From assembly GCA_965601485.1 (NCBI GenBank), contig OZ271846.1:1922001-1986000 (forward strand): DNA of 64,000 nt, in the 5' to 3' direction. The position numbers and the translations under genes are program-made. Numbering within the stretch: position 1 is the stretch's first letter; each line of letters begins with the position of its first letter. Of this stretch, positions 1 to 7,488 are shown one piece after another. Source of the stretch: Methylotenera_A aquatica (GTDB lineage: Bacteria; Pseudomonadota; Gammaproteobacteria; Burkholderiales; Methylophilaceae). The notes beneath the pieces were generated by a model. It saw only the letters and a list, made by a program, of their open reading frames with translations, was not told where the DNA came from and made no database searches.

Positions 1-1041
1 GTTGAAGAAAGCATGCGCCAAGCGGTTGATAATGTAATACTAGAAGAAACGCCAGAAATTATCGGCCAGGCGCCTGCCATGCAAGAGGTATTTCGCGCAA
101 TCGGTCGCCTAAGTCGTTCACATGCAACTGTACTCATCAACGGTGAATCAGGCAGTGGTAAAGAGCTAGTTGCCAGCGCGCTGCACAAACACAGCCCGCG
201 CGCCGAAAAACCGTTTATTGCGATTAATACCGCGGCCATTCCTAAAGATTTATTAGAGTCTGAGTTATTTGGGCATGAGCGCGGAGCTTTTACTGGCGCG
301 ACGGCGGCAAGGCGTGGCCGGTTTGAGCAAGCTGATAACGGAACTCTTTTTCTTGACGAAATTGGCGACATGCCAGCCGACTTACAAACAAGGCTATTGC
401 GCGTATTAAGCGATGGTCAGTTTTACCGCGTGGGTGGTCATCAGCCGCTTAAAGTGAATGTACGTGTAATTGCTGCTACTCACCAAGATTTGGAAGAGCG
501 CGTTAAACTTGGTTTATTCCGCGAAGACTTATTTCACCGTTTAAATGTGATTCGCCTGCGCTTACCACCGCTACGCGAACGTCGTGAAGATATCCCACAT
601 CTTACTAAACACTTTTTAGCGCAAAGCGCAATTCAGTTAGGTGTAGAGGCAAAACAACTCTCTCCAGCGGCATTACGTTATTTAACCGCTGTCAATTGGA
701 GCGGCAACGTTCGCCAGCTAGAAAACGTTTGTCATTGGCTAACCGTGATGGCGCCTGGGCAAAATGTGGATGTGGTGGATTTGCCGCCAGAATTGAAAGA
801 AGACACTAGCAAAACAATTACTGCTAATTCTTGGCAAGAAGCTCTGGCGCAAGAAGTGTCCGATGCTTTGAATCGCGGTGAACAAAACTTACTAGAGGCG
901 CGAACCAAAGATTTTGAGCGCGTGATGATTATGAAAGCCCTGCAACATACGGACGGCCGCCGCATTGAAGCAGCCAATCAACTCGGCATGGGGCGAAATA
1001 CGTTAACGCGTAAGATTCAAGAGTTGGATATTAAAGAATAG
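1..1041 (+). CDS. ntrC: NtrC-type sigma54-dependent response regulator, 3' part (N-terminus outside window)
   Basis: The reading frame is open to base 1, so the N-terminal receiver domain lies outside the window. What remains is the AAA+ central domain and the DNA-binding tail of a sigma54 activator. Visible motifs, numbered from the first in-window Met at base 13, are Walker A GESGSGKE (about residue 44), the sigma54-contact loop GAFTGA (91-96) and Walker B LFLDEIGDM (about 112-120). The C-terminus has a Fis-type helix-turn-helix ending in NQLGMGRNTLTRKIQEL, which is characteristic of NtrC/GlnG. NtrC activates nitrogen-assimilation genes when phosphorylated by NtrB. The kinase gene would be expected upstream, outside the window. 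A related activator such as NtrX cannot be excluded without the receiver domain, but the C-terminal helix-turn-helix favours NtrC. Confidence 0.88.
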   Translation, partial: VEESMRQAVDNVILEETPEIIGQAPAMQEVFRAIGRLSRSHATVLINGESGSGKELVASALHKHSPRAEKPFIAINTAAIPKDLLESELFGHERGAFTGATAARRGRFEQADNGTLFLDEIGDMPADLQTRLLRVLSDGQFYRVGGHQPLKVNVRVIAATHQDLEERVKLGLFREDLFHRLNVIRLRLPPLRERREDIPHLTKHFLAQSAIQLGVEAKQLSPAALRYLTAVNWSGNVRQLENVCHWLTVMAPGQNVDVVDLPPELKEDTSKTITANSWQEALAQEVSDALNRGEQNLLEARTKDFERVMIMKALQHTDGRRIEAANQLGMGRNTLTRKIQELDIKE

Positions 1042-1048
1042 ATTTGAT

Positions 1049-1074
1049 TAATTACAGCTTTGAAAGCTTAATTA
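1049..1074. terminator. candidate bidirectional terminator hairpin between ntrC and prfA
   Basis: The arms 1056-1061 and 1063-1068 (AGCTTT/AAAGCT) are perfect. They extend through a one-base bulge at 1055 into the arms 1049-1054 and 1069-1074. The structure sits between convergent ntrC and prfA and overlaps the prfA stop codon. There is no strong T run, so this is only a candidate. Confidence 0.3.
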
Positions 1075-2150
1075 TCTTCTCCCAAACTTGCTAGCAAATC
1101 AGCCTGATGTTCGGCTGATAGCGCTCCAATTAGCTCATCCATATCGCCTTCGGTAATCGCATCAATTTTATATAAAGTTAAATTGATGCGGTGATCGGTG
1201 ATGCGGCCTTGCGGGTAGTTGTAGGTGCGAATACGTTCACTGCGATCGCCACTGCCGATTAAGCTTTTACGCTCACTGGCGATTTTATTGTTTTGCTCAT
1301 CTACCTGTTTAGATTTAATACGCGCCGCTAAAACTGCCAGCGCTTGCGCTTTATTGGCATGCTGGCTTCGGCCCTCTTGGCATTCCACCACAATGCCCGT
1401 TGGTGCATGCGTAATGCGCACAGCTGAATCGGTTTTATTAATATGTTGGCCGCCTGCGCCTGAAGCTCTGTAAGTATCAATGCGAATATCGGCTGGGTTG
1501 ATGATGGTATCGTTGATTTCATCGGCTTCAGCCAAAATAGCCACGGTGCAAGCGCTGGTGTGGATGCGGCCTTGCGTTTCGGTATCGGGTACACGTTGCA
1601 CGCGGTGCACGCCTGATTCAAACTTAAGCTTAGAATAAGCACCGTAACCTTCAATTTTGGCAATAATTTCTTTGTAACCGCCCACTTCTGATTCATTCGC
1701 CGACATAATCTCGACCTTCCACTTTTGGCGATCAGCATAGCGACTGTACATGCGGTATAAATCACCACAGAATAAACCAGACTCATCGCCACCCGTGCCT
1801 GCACGAATTTCCAAGAAGATATTCTTATCGTCATTGGGGTCTTTTGGTAGTAATAATTTTTGCAAATCAAGCTCTACTTTTTCTAGCGTTGCTTTGCCGT
1901 TTTCAATTTCTTCTTGCGCAAATTCTTTCATGTCGGGGTCGCTTAACATGCTTTGCGCTTCTTTGATATCGGCTTCGGCTTTTTCAAACAAATAATATTG
2001 CTCAACAATAGGCGTTATTTCAGCATGCTCTTGGGTAATTTTGCGATAATTATCCATATTATTGGTCACACCTTCACTACTCATCAGGCGGTTTAATTCT
2101 TCTAAACGCTCGCTTAACGTGGCGAGCTTTCTAATCATGCTGGGTTTCAT
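1068..2150 (-). CDS. prfA: peptide chain release factor 1
   Basis: RF1 reads UAA and UAG in the ribosomal A site and triggers peptide release. The protein is 360 residues, the usual size. It carries the GGQ catalytic tripeptide (residues 233-235, SGAGGQHINKT) and the RF1-type PxT codon-recognition tripeptide as PDT (188-190, in VQRVPDTETQGRIH). The N-terminus MKPS...RKL aligns with enterobacterial RF1, which supports the start at 2150 over a second Met four codons later. A perfect 12-bp tandem duplication (2136-2159) created these two near-identical start regions. No strong Shine-Dalgarno is visible. It lies 56 bp downstream of hemA on the same strand, the classic hemA-prfA order. The glutamine methyltransferase PrmC that modifies GGQ is about 23 kb away at 25091. 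Confidence 0.97.
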   Translation of the reverse strand: MKPSMIRKLATLSERLEELNRLMSSEGVTNNMDNYRKITQEHAEITPIVEQYYLFEKAEADIKEAQSMLSDPDMKEFAQEEIENGKATLEKVELDLQKLLLPKDPNDDKNIFLEIRAGTGGDESGLFCGDLYRMYSRYADRQKWKVEIMSANESEVGGYKEIIAKIEGYGAYSKLKFESGVHRVQRVPDTETQGRIHTSACTVAILAEADEINDTIINPADIRIDTYRASGAGGQHINKTDSAVRITHAPTGIVVECQEGRSQHANKAQALAVLAARIKSKQVDEQNNKIASERKSLIGSGDRSERIRTYNYPQGRITDHRINLTLYKIDAITEGDMDELIGALSAEHQADLLASLGEDN

Positions 2151-2206
2151 GCTGGGTTTCTTTGTTTAAATTTTATTTGTTTAAAGTTCTGAATAGATAG
2201 TAAGTA

Positions 2207-3466
2207 CTAACTTTTAATAAGGTACAACTGACGTAATAATTGTTCTATTCTGGCGTGTTCATCGCCATGTGCGGAATTAAGCGCGTAGCTGGGCGCATGC
2301 AAAAACTTATTGGTGAGCGCATTGCTTAACATGTCTAACACAATGGCTGGATTTTCTCCTTTTTGAATCAGTTTTAGCGCCTTTTCTAACTCATTGATGC
2401 GTACCGCTTCGGCTTGATCGCGTAAGGCTTTAATGGTGGGTACCGCATCGCGTTTTTTCAGCCATTGCATAAAGCCTTCAGCCCGCGCAGCCACAATCAT
2501 TTCGGCATTAATGGCGGCGGTTTGGCGATTTTCAATACCATCGTTCACCACTTGCGCCAAATCGTCTACCGTATATAAAAACACGTCGTCCAACTGTGAC
2601 ACTTCTGGCTCTATATCACGCGGAACGGCTAAATCGACCATAAAAATAGGGCGATGACGGCGCGCTTTAATGGCGCGTTCCACCATGCCTAAACCTACAA
2701 TCGGCAACTGGCTAGCAGTGCTGGTAATCACAATATCAAATTCGGCAAAACGTGCTGGCAAATTGTTAAGCAAAATCGCCTCAGCATGCATCCTTTGCGC
2801 ACTGATTTTTGCCGCCAACAACTCGCCACGTTCTAAAGTACGATTCGCCACTGTCATTGATTTAGGTTTTTGCGCGGCAAAATGGTCGGCGCATAGCTCA
2901 ATCATTTCACCTGCACCAATTAATAATATTCTTTGATTTTTGATATCACCAAAAATACGTTGCGCTAATTTAACTGCCGCAGCAGCCATGGATATTGAGC
3001 TCCCACCAATATCGGTATTAGTACGAACTTCTTTGGCTACTTCAAAAGTACGCTGAAAAAGCTTATGCAATAACATGCCCAGGGTACCTGCATCTTGCGC
3101 CACTTTTACAGATTGCTTGAATTGACCCAAAATTTGTGGCTCGCCCAGCACCATACTATCTAAGCCAGATGCCACACGAAACGCGTGTTTAACGGCTTCT
3201 TGGTTGCTAAGCGTATAAGTGTAAGGCTGAATATTTTGTAAATCTAGGCGATGATATTGCGCTAGCCAATTCACAATGGGTTCAGGATTTGTTGATTGCA
3301 CATAAATTTCGGTGCGATTGCAAGTAGACAAAATAGCTGCTTCCGCAACATTATGGGCGGTTAAATCACTTAATGCGTGATGCAAAATATCGCTGTTAAA
3401 CGCGATATGCTCACGGATTGAGATAGGGGCAGTGGTGTGATTAACACCAATTGTATAAAGCTGCAT
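2207..3466 (-). CDS. hemA: glutamyl-tRNA reductase
   Basis: HemA reduces Glu-tRNA(Glu) with NADPH to glutamate-1-semialdehyde, the first committed step of C5-pathway tetrapyrrole synthesis. The 419-residue protein is full length. It has the N-terminal signature YTIGVNHTTAP and the catalytic Cys49 in LSTCNRTEIY. Also visible are GEPQILGQ and an NADPH-binding ILLIGAGEM segment. The C-terminal helical dimerisation region ends in EQLLRQLY. It is the first gene of a hemA-prfA unit. Immediately upstream on the minus strand is a good extended -10 box only 6 bp before the ATG and no Shine-Dalgarno, so the transcript may be leaderless. hemB is also in this window, at 9880. Confidence 0.97.
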   Translation of the reverse strand: MQLYTIGVNHTTAPISIREHIAFNSDILHHALSDLTAHNVAEAAILSTCNRTEIYVQSTNPEPIVNWLAQYHRLDLQNIQPYTYTLSNQEAVKHAFRVASGLDSMVLGEPQILGQFKQSVKVAQDAGTLGMLLHKLFQRTFEVAKEVRTNTDIGGSSISMAAAAVKLAQRIFGDIKNQRILLIGAGEMIELCADHFAAQKPKSMTVANRTLERGELLAAKISAQRMHAEAILLNNLPARFAEFDIVITSTASQLPIVGLGMVERAIKARRHRPIFMVDLAVPRDIEPEVSQLDDVFLYTVDDLAQVVNDGIENRQTAAINAEMIVAARAEGFMQWLKKRDAVPTIKALRDQAEAVRINELEKALKLIQKGENPAIVLDMLSNALTNKFLHAPSYALNSAHGDEHARIEQLLRQLYLIKS

Positions 3467-3472
3467 ACATCT

Positions 3473-3502
3473 ATTTTACCAACTCATTCAACATATTAGT
3501 AA
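3473..3502 (-). promoter_or_regulatory. candidate hemA promoter (extended -10, leaderless start)
   Basis: Read on the minus strand, TGGTAAAAT provides an extended -10 (hexamer at 3478-3473). A weak -35 TTACTA lies at 3502-3497 with an 18-bp spacer. The -10 ends 6 bp before the hemA ATG, so transcription would start at or next to the start codon. Found by eye only. Confidence 0.35.
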
Positions 3503-3571
3503 CATTAACGAATATTAAAACGCGGTTAAGTCGATTACTCAATTAAAGAGTCAGAGAAATTAATGCCCATA

Positions 3572-3625
3572 ATTTTGAAGTATCGGCTTATGTTAAGCAA
3601 GGCGCATGTCCTAAAACTTCAAAAT
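3572..3625. repeat. 10-bp perfect inverted repeat between hemA and rpe
   Basis: ATTTTGAAGT at 3572-3581 is the exact reverse complement of ACTTCAAAAT at 3616-3625, with 34 bp between them. It lies in the divergent hemA/rpe intergenic region, where promoters for both genes must sit. It could be a structured RNA leader, a paired operator or a small-RNA terminator. The sequence does not decide which. Confidence 0.4.
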
Positions 3626-3704
3626 GGCGTTAAAATAATGACTTAGTACTGTCTTTAGTTGCAGTTAATTTAAATATACTTATAAAAAATTGTGGATGTT
3701 AGCC

Positions 3705-4412
3705 ATGGATAAAACTTTTAGAATTGCCCCTAGTATTCTTTCTGCCAACTTTGCCAAATTGGGCCAAGAGATTGAAGATGTGATTAACTCTGGTACCGAT
3801 ATTGTGCATTTTGACGTGATGGATAATCACTACGTGCCAAATTTAACTATCGGCCCTTTGGTATGTGACGCTATTCGAGAAACAGCTAAAAAAGTGGGCG
3901 CGCTTATTGACGTACACTTAATGGTTAAGCCTGTAGACCGCATCATTCCTGACTTTGCTAAAGCGGGCGCAAACATCATTACATTCCACCCAGAAGCGTC
4001 TGACCATATTGACCGTAGCCTTGCCATGGTGCGAGAGCTAGGTTGTAAATCCGGCTTGGTATTTAACCCAGCGACCTCTTTAAGCTATCTAGACCACGTC
4101 ATGGATAAAGTCGATATGATTTTATTGATGTCGGTTAACCCTGGTTTTGGCGGTCAAAAATTTATTCCAGAAACATTAGAAAAACTAAAACAAGCACGCG
4201 CGCGCATTGATGCTTACTTCGAAAAAACTGGCCGTCAAATCTGGCTTGAAGTTGATGGTGGTGTAAACGCCAATAACATTGCCGAAATTGCTCGAGCTGG
4301 CGCTGATACTTTTGTGGCTGGTAGCGCGATTTTTGGTGCACCTGGTGAAAACGATAAAAATCGTTACGATACTGTAGTTAGTGCCATGCGTACTTCATTA
4401 GCAAGCGTATAA
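3705..4412 (+). CDS. rpe: ribulose-phosphate 3-epimerase
   Basis: Rpe interconverts ribulose-5-phosphate and xylulose-5-phosphate in the pentose phosphate pathway. In ribulose-monophosphate methylotrophs it also serves regeneration of the formaldehyde acceptor. TIM-barrel signatures seen are APSILSANFAKLG, the metal/catalytic strands HFDVMDNHYVPNLTIGP and DVHLMV, MSVNPGFGGQKF, and the phosphate-binding LEVDGGVNANN. An upstream TTG (3690) and ATG (3696) are in frame. I choose ATG 3705 because MDKTFRIAPSIL matches the family start and a GTGGA stretch sits about 8 bases upstream. It is followed by gph, trpE, trpG and trpD, a conserved betaproteobacterial order. Confidence 0.95.
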   Translation: MDKTFRIAPSILSANFAKLGQEIEDVINSGTDIVHFDVMDNHYVPNLTIGPLVCDAIRETAKKVGALIDVHLMVKPVDRIIPDFAKAGANIITFHPEASDHIDRSLAMVRELGCKSGLVFNPATSLSYLDHVMDKVDMILLMSVNPGFGGQKFIPETLEKLKQARARIDAYFEKTGRQIWLEVDGGVNANNIAEIARAGADTFVAGSAIFGAPGENDKNRYDTVVSAMRTSLASV

Positions 4413-4445
4413 AAACTAAAATATCTTCACAAAGCTTCTTTCATA

Positions 4446-4499
4446 AATAGATATTAACTACTTCCATACTTTTTTGTATGCATTGTTTTAATATCTATT
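4446..4499. repeat. nested hairpin between rpe and gph
   Basis: Outer arms AATAGATATTAA (4446-4457) and TTAATATCTATT (4488-4499) are a perfect 12-bp inverted repeat. They enclose a second hairpin, CATAC-TTTTTT-GTATG (4465-4480). It lies between rpe and gph. It could act as a weak terminator or processing site separating rpe from the gph-trp genes. The function is unproven. Confidence 0.45.
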
Positions 4500-4547
4500 A
4501 AAGCCTAGTCTTGTTTAAATATTTTAATTTTCTAATATTAATTAACG

Positions 4548-5216
4548 ATGAAATTTAAGGTGAAAGCAGTCATGATTGATCTTGACGGCACCTTGATACA
4601 CACTGCACCTGAAATAGCGCGTGCGGCAAATGCTATGTTGGCGGGCTTAAGCATGCCAACATTAAATACCAAACTGATAGAAAATTATATTGGTGAAGGC
4701 GCCACGGTGCTGATTAAGCGCTGTTTAACAGGCAATTTGGATGACGAACCTGAAGGCGATTTGCTGGCTAGTGCACAAAGACTGTTTTTTGATTATTATG
4801 CGCAAATCGTCGCCGAAAGTAAGCCTTACCCTCACGTAAAGGAAGCTTTGCAGGCCATTAAACAAACAGGCGTTAAAATGGCTTGTATTACCAATAAACC
4901 AGACGCTTTTACGATGCCTTTATTAGAAAAAAGTGGCTTGTTGCCTTATTTTGATTTAGTGGTGGCGGGTGATAAGTTGCAAAATAAGAAGCCTGAACCA
5001 GACCAAATTTTTTATGCTTGCGAAAAATTCAACGTTTTAGTCAATGAATCGTTGCTAATTGGTGACTCTAAAACTGATATTACCGCCGCACGAAATGCAG
5101 GATGCCTCATATTTGCCGTGCCATACGGCTATAATCAGGGGTATAGTATAGGTATTGGCACGGTTGATGCGATAATTAATCATCTTCATGAGTCGGTGGA
5201 TTTAATCACAACCTAA
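4548..5216 (+). CDS. gph: phosphoglycolate phosphatase (HAD family)
   Basis: This HAD-superfamily phosphatase is predicted to remove 2-phosphoglycolate formed in DNA repair or by oxygenase side reactions. At 222 residues it has HAD motif I IDLDGTLIHT (nucleophile Asp11, acid Asp13), motif II CITNKP and motif III KPEPDQIFY. Motif IV is LIGDSKTDITAARNAG. The cap domain follows motif I, as in subclass IA. The substrate call rests largely on the rpe-gph-trpE neighbourhood, and HAD phosphatases can be promiscuous. No clear Shine-Dalgarno precedes the ATG. A perfect 12-bp palindrome (5217-5228) follows the stop directly. Confidence 0.9.
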   Translation: MKFKVKAVMIDLDGTLIHTAPEIARAANAMLAGLSMPTLNTKLIENYIGEGATVLIKRCLTGNLDDEPEGDLLASAQRLFFDYYAQIVAESKPYPHVKEALQAIKQTGVKMACITNKPDAFTMPLLEKSGLLPYFDLVVAGDKLQNKKPEPDQIFYACEKFNVLVNESLLIGDSKTDITAARNAGCLIFAVPYGYNQGYSIGIGTVDAIINHLHESVDLITT

Positions 5217-5259
5217 TAATGATCATTAAAATTTATTCAATCTTTTTAAATTATTAAAT

Positions 5260-5316
5260 ATGTATTTCCTAAACAGCAAAGAAGCATGTAGTTGGCGATG
5301 GTGGCGAGGCTTGTAA
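5260..5316 (+). CDS. trpL: trp operon leader peptide, 18 aa, three Trp codons
   Basis: A short ORF upstream of trpE encodes MYFLNSKEACSWRWWRGL, with Trp codons at positions 12, 14 and 15, and ends in TAA 76 bp before the trpE ATG. Three Trp residues in an 18-residue peptide directly upstream of anthranilate synthase is the hallmark of a leader peptide whose translation senses charged tRNA-Trp. No Shine-Dalgarno precedes the ATG, and no other in-frame start exists. Downstream, 5321-5341 can form a 7-bp hairpin (AAGTAGA/TCTGCTT with one G-U pair) but without a T run, so I see no classical intrinsic attenuator. The segment 5264-5276 inside this ORF is instead complementary to the trpE ribosome binding site. 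Confidence 0.8.
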   Translation: MYFLNSKEACSWRWWRGL

Positions 5317-5390
5317 ACAAAAGTAGATTCATTTTCTGCTTGATACAGCGATTAGTAACTCAAATTAACCCAATTATACTGTTAGGAAAT
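5264..5390 (+). promoter_or_regulatory. possible long-range RNA pairing that covers the trpE ribosome binding site
   Basis: ATTTCCTAA (5264-5272), inside the leader-peptide ORF, is perfectly complementary to TTAGGAAAT (5382-5390), which contains the trpE Shine-Dalgarno AGGA. After a single bulged A (5273) the helix continues with CAG (5274-5276) pairing CTG (5379-5381). Such a helix would hide the trpE start. Whether leader translation opens it is inference. Confidence 0.45.
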
Positions 5391-5392
5391 TT

Positions 5393-6874
5393 ATGTTTAG
5401 CACGATTAACTTAGAACAATTCAACGCACTCAGCGTGCAGGGTTTTAACCGCATTCCGCTGGTTTTAGAAACGTTTGCCGATTTAGATACGCCGCTTTCT
5501 TTGTATCTTAAACTGGCCAATCAACCTTTTTCATATTTGTTAGAATCCGTACAAGGCGGCGAACGCTTTGGACGCTACTCCATTATCGGCTTGCCAGCCA
5601 AAACGCGCATTGTGGCGCATGATAATCTTGTACAGGTATTAGAAGGCGCAACGGTAATTGAATCGGCCGACAATATTAACCCCTTAGACTTTGTAAAAAG
5701 CTACCAAGCCCGCTTTAAAACTCCACCCTATGAAGGTTTACCTCGATTTACGGGCGGCTTAGCTGGTTATTTTGGCTATGAAACAGTGCGCTATATTGAA
5801 AAACGTTTGGCACATAACACCAAGCCAGATGCGATTGAAACACCTGATGTTTTGTTAATGGTGTCTGAAGAACTAGCCGTTATAGATAACTTAAGTGGCA
5901 AGCTATATTTTATTGTGTATACCAATCCAGGTGATGTTAACGCCTATCAAAATGGCTTAAACCGCTTAAACGATTTGGTAAAAATTCTGCGTAAATCGGT
6001 TGCAGTCCCTGAAGCTGTTGCTGGAAAACCAACTGCTGCGCAATCTGAATTTGGCGAAGATGCCTTTAAGGCCGCGGTTAAGCGCGCCCAGCAATATATA
6101 TTAGATGGTGACATTATGCAGGTGGTGTTAAGCCAGCGCATGTCGCAAGAGTTTAGCGCACCGCCATTATCCTTATATCGCGCATTGCGAAGCCTAAACC
6201 CATCCCCTTATATGTTTTATTATGATATGGGTGACCACCATGTGGTAGGGGCATCACCCGAAATTTTAGTGCGGCTTGAAAACGGCACCGTGACCGCGCG
6301 GCCGATTGCTGGCACGCGCCCACGTGGCAAAACTCGTGAAGAGGATTTAGCCTTATCCGTTGAACTATTAGCCGACCCCAAAGAACGCGCTGAGCATGTA
6401 CAGCTGATGGATTTGGGCCGCAACGATGTGGGTCGTGTTGCTGTTACTGGCTCCGTTAAGGTGACCGACAATATGATGATTGAACGCTATTCGCATGTGA
6501 TGCATATCGTTAGCAATGTAGAAGGCAAACTTAAGCCTGGCATGGATGCAATAGATGTGATTAAAGCCACATTCCCTGCTGGCACCGTTTCTGGTGCACC
6601 AAAAGTGCGTGCCATGGAAATTATTGACGAACTAGAACCCAGCAAACGCGGTATTTACGCAGGTGCTGTAGGTTATTTAGGCTTTGATGGCAATATGGAC
6701 GTGGCAATTGCAATTAGGACCGGTATCATTAAAAATAATCGGCTTTATGTACAAGCGGGTGCTGGAATTGTGGCTGATTCAGTGCCGCAAAGCGAATGGA
6801 TTGAAACGCAAAATAAAGCACGCGCTGTTTTACGTGCAGCAGAGTTGGTGCAAGCAGGGCTAGATATTCAATAA
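5393..6874 (+). CDS. trpE: anthranilate synthase component I
   Basis: TrpE makes anthranilate from chorismate using ammonia supplied by TrpG, the first step of tryptophan synthesis. The 493-residue protein has the N-terminal feedback region with LLES and ERFGRYSIIG, which binds tryptophan in homologues. The chorismate-binding core shows PSPYMFYYDMGDHHVVGASP, RPIAGTRPRG and IERYSHVMHIVSNVEG. It continues with TFPAGTVSGAPKVRAMEII and ends with QAGAGIVADS. An AGGA Shine-Dalgarno lies 5 bases before the ATG. The leader peptide upstream implies control by tryptophan availability in addition to enzyme feedback. trpG follows after 27 bp. Confidence 0.97.
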   Translation: MFSTINLEQFNALSVQGFNRIPLVLETFADLDTPLSLYLKLANQPFSYLLESVQGGERFGRYSIIGLPAKTRIVAHDNLVQVLEGATVIESADNINPLDFVKSYQARFKTPPYEGLPRFTGGLAGYFGYETVRYIEKRLAHNTKPDAIETPDVLLMVSEELAVIDNLSGKLYFIVYTNPGDVNAYQNGLNRLNDLVKILRKSVAVPEAVAGKPTAAQSEFGEDAFKAAVKRAQQYILDGDIMQVVLSQRMSQEFSAPPLSLYRALRSLNPSPYMFYYDMGDHHVVGASPEILVRLENGTVTARPIAGTRPRGKTREEDLALSVELLADPKERAEHVQLMDLGRNDVGRVAVTGSVKVTDNMMIERYSHVMHIVSNVEGKLKPGMDAIDVIKATFPAGTVSGAPKVRAMEIIDELEPSKRGIYAGAVGYLGFDGNMDVAIAIRTGIIKNNRLYVQAGAGIVADSVPQSEWIETQNKARAVLRAAELVQAGLDIQ

Positions 6875-6901
6875 CACAACCCGTTTTAGGTTTGAAATAA
6901 C

Positions 6902-7483
6902 ATGTTACTAATGATTGATAATTATGATTCTTTTACTTACAACCTAGTGCAGTATCTAGGCGAGTTAGGTCAAGACGTCCAAGTGCATCGTAATGATGAA
7001 ATTGATTTAGCTAGCGTCAAAAAGTTTAATCCACGCCATATTGTTATCTCCCCTGGCCCTTGCACACCCAATGAAGCAGGTATTAGCGTGCCTTTGATTC
7101 ACGAATTTGCAGGGAAAATTCCATTGTTAGGTGTTTGTTTGGGGCATCAAAGTATTGGCCAAGCGTTTGGCGCGCGTATTATTAAGGCAAAAACATTAAT
7201 GCACGGTAAAACTTCACTGATTCACCACACCAATACCGGTGTTTTTAAAGATTTACCTAACCCTTACACTGCCACTCGCTACCACTCATTAGTGATTGAG
7301 CGTGCAACCATTCCTGATTGTTTAGAGATTACCGCATGGACTGAAGACGCGAATGGAGATTTTGGCGAAATCATGGGTGTTAAGCATAAAACCCTTGCAG
7401 TAGAAGGTGTGCAGTTTCATCCTGAATCGGTACTAACAGAACACGGTCATGCCTTGTTAAATAACTTTTTAAAGGCCTATTAA
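6902..7483 (+). CDS. trpG: anthranilate synthase component II (glutamine amidotransferase)
   Basis: TrpG is a class I glutamine amidotransferase that delivers ammonia to TrpE. In some bacteria the same subunit also serves aminodeoxychorismate synthase (PabB). The 193-residue protein begins MLLMIDNYDSFTYNLVQYL. It has the nucleophile Cys79 in LLGVCLGHQSIGQAFG and the His173/Glu175 pair in VQFHPESVLTEHG. It is a stand-alone domain, not fused to TrpE or TrpD. It lies 27 bp after trpE and 5 bp before trpD, so all three are surely cotranscribed. Confidence 0.96.
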   Translation: MLLMIDNYDSFTYNLVQYLGELGQDVQVHRNDEIDLASVKKFNPRHIVISPGPCTPNEAGISVPLIHEFAGKIPLLGVCLGHQSIGQAFGARIIKAKTLMHGKTSLIHHTNTGVFKDLPNPYTATRYHSLVIERATIPDCLEITAWTEDANGDFGEIMGVKHKTLAVEGVQFHPESVLTEHGHALLNNFLKAY

Positions 7484-7488
7484 GTGCA

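Noticed and set aside
1328..1870. 180-codon frame overlapping prfA on the same strand
   Set aside because: A shadow of the well-supported RF1 gene in another frame, with no motif of its own and composition driven by the RF1 codons.
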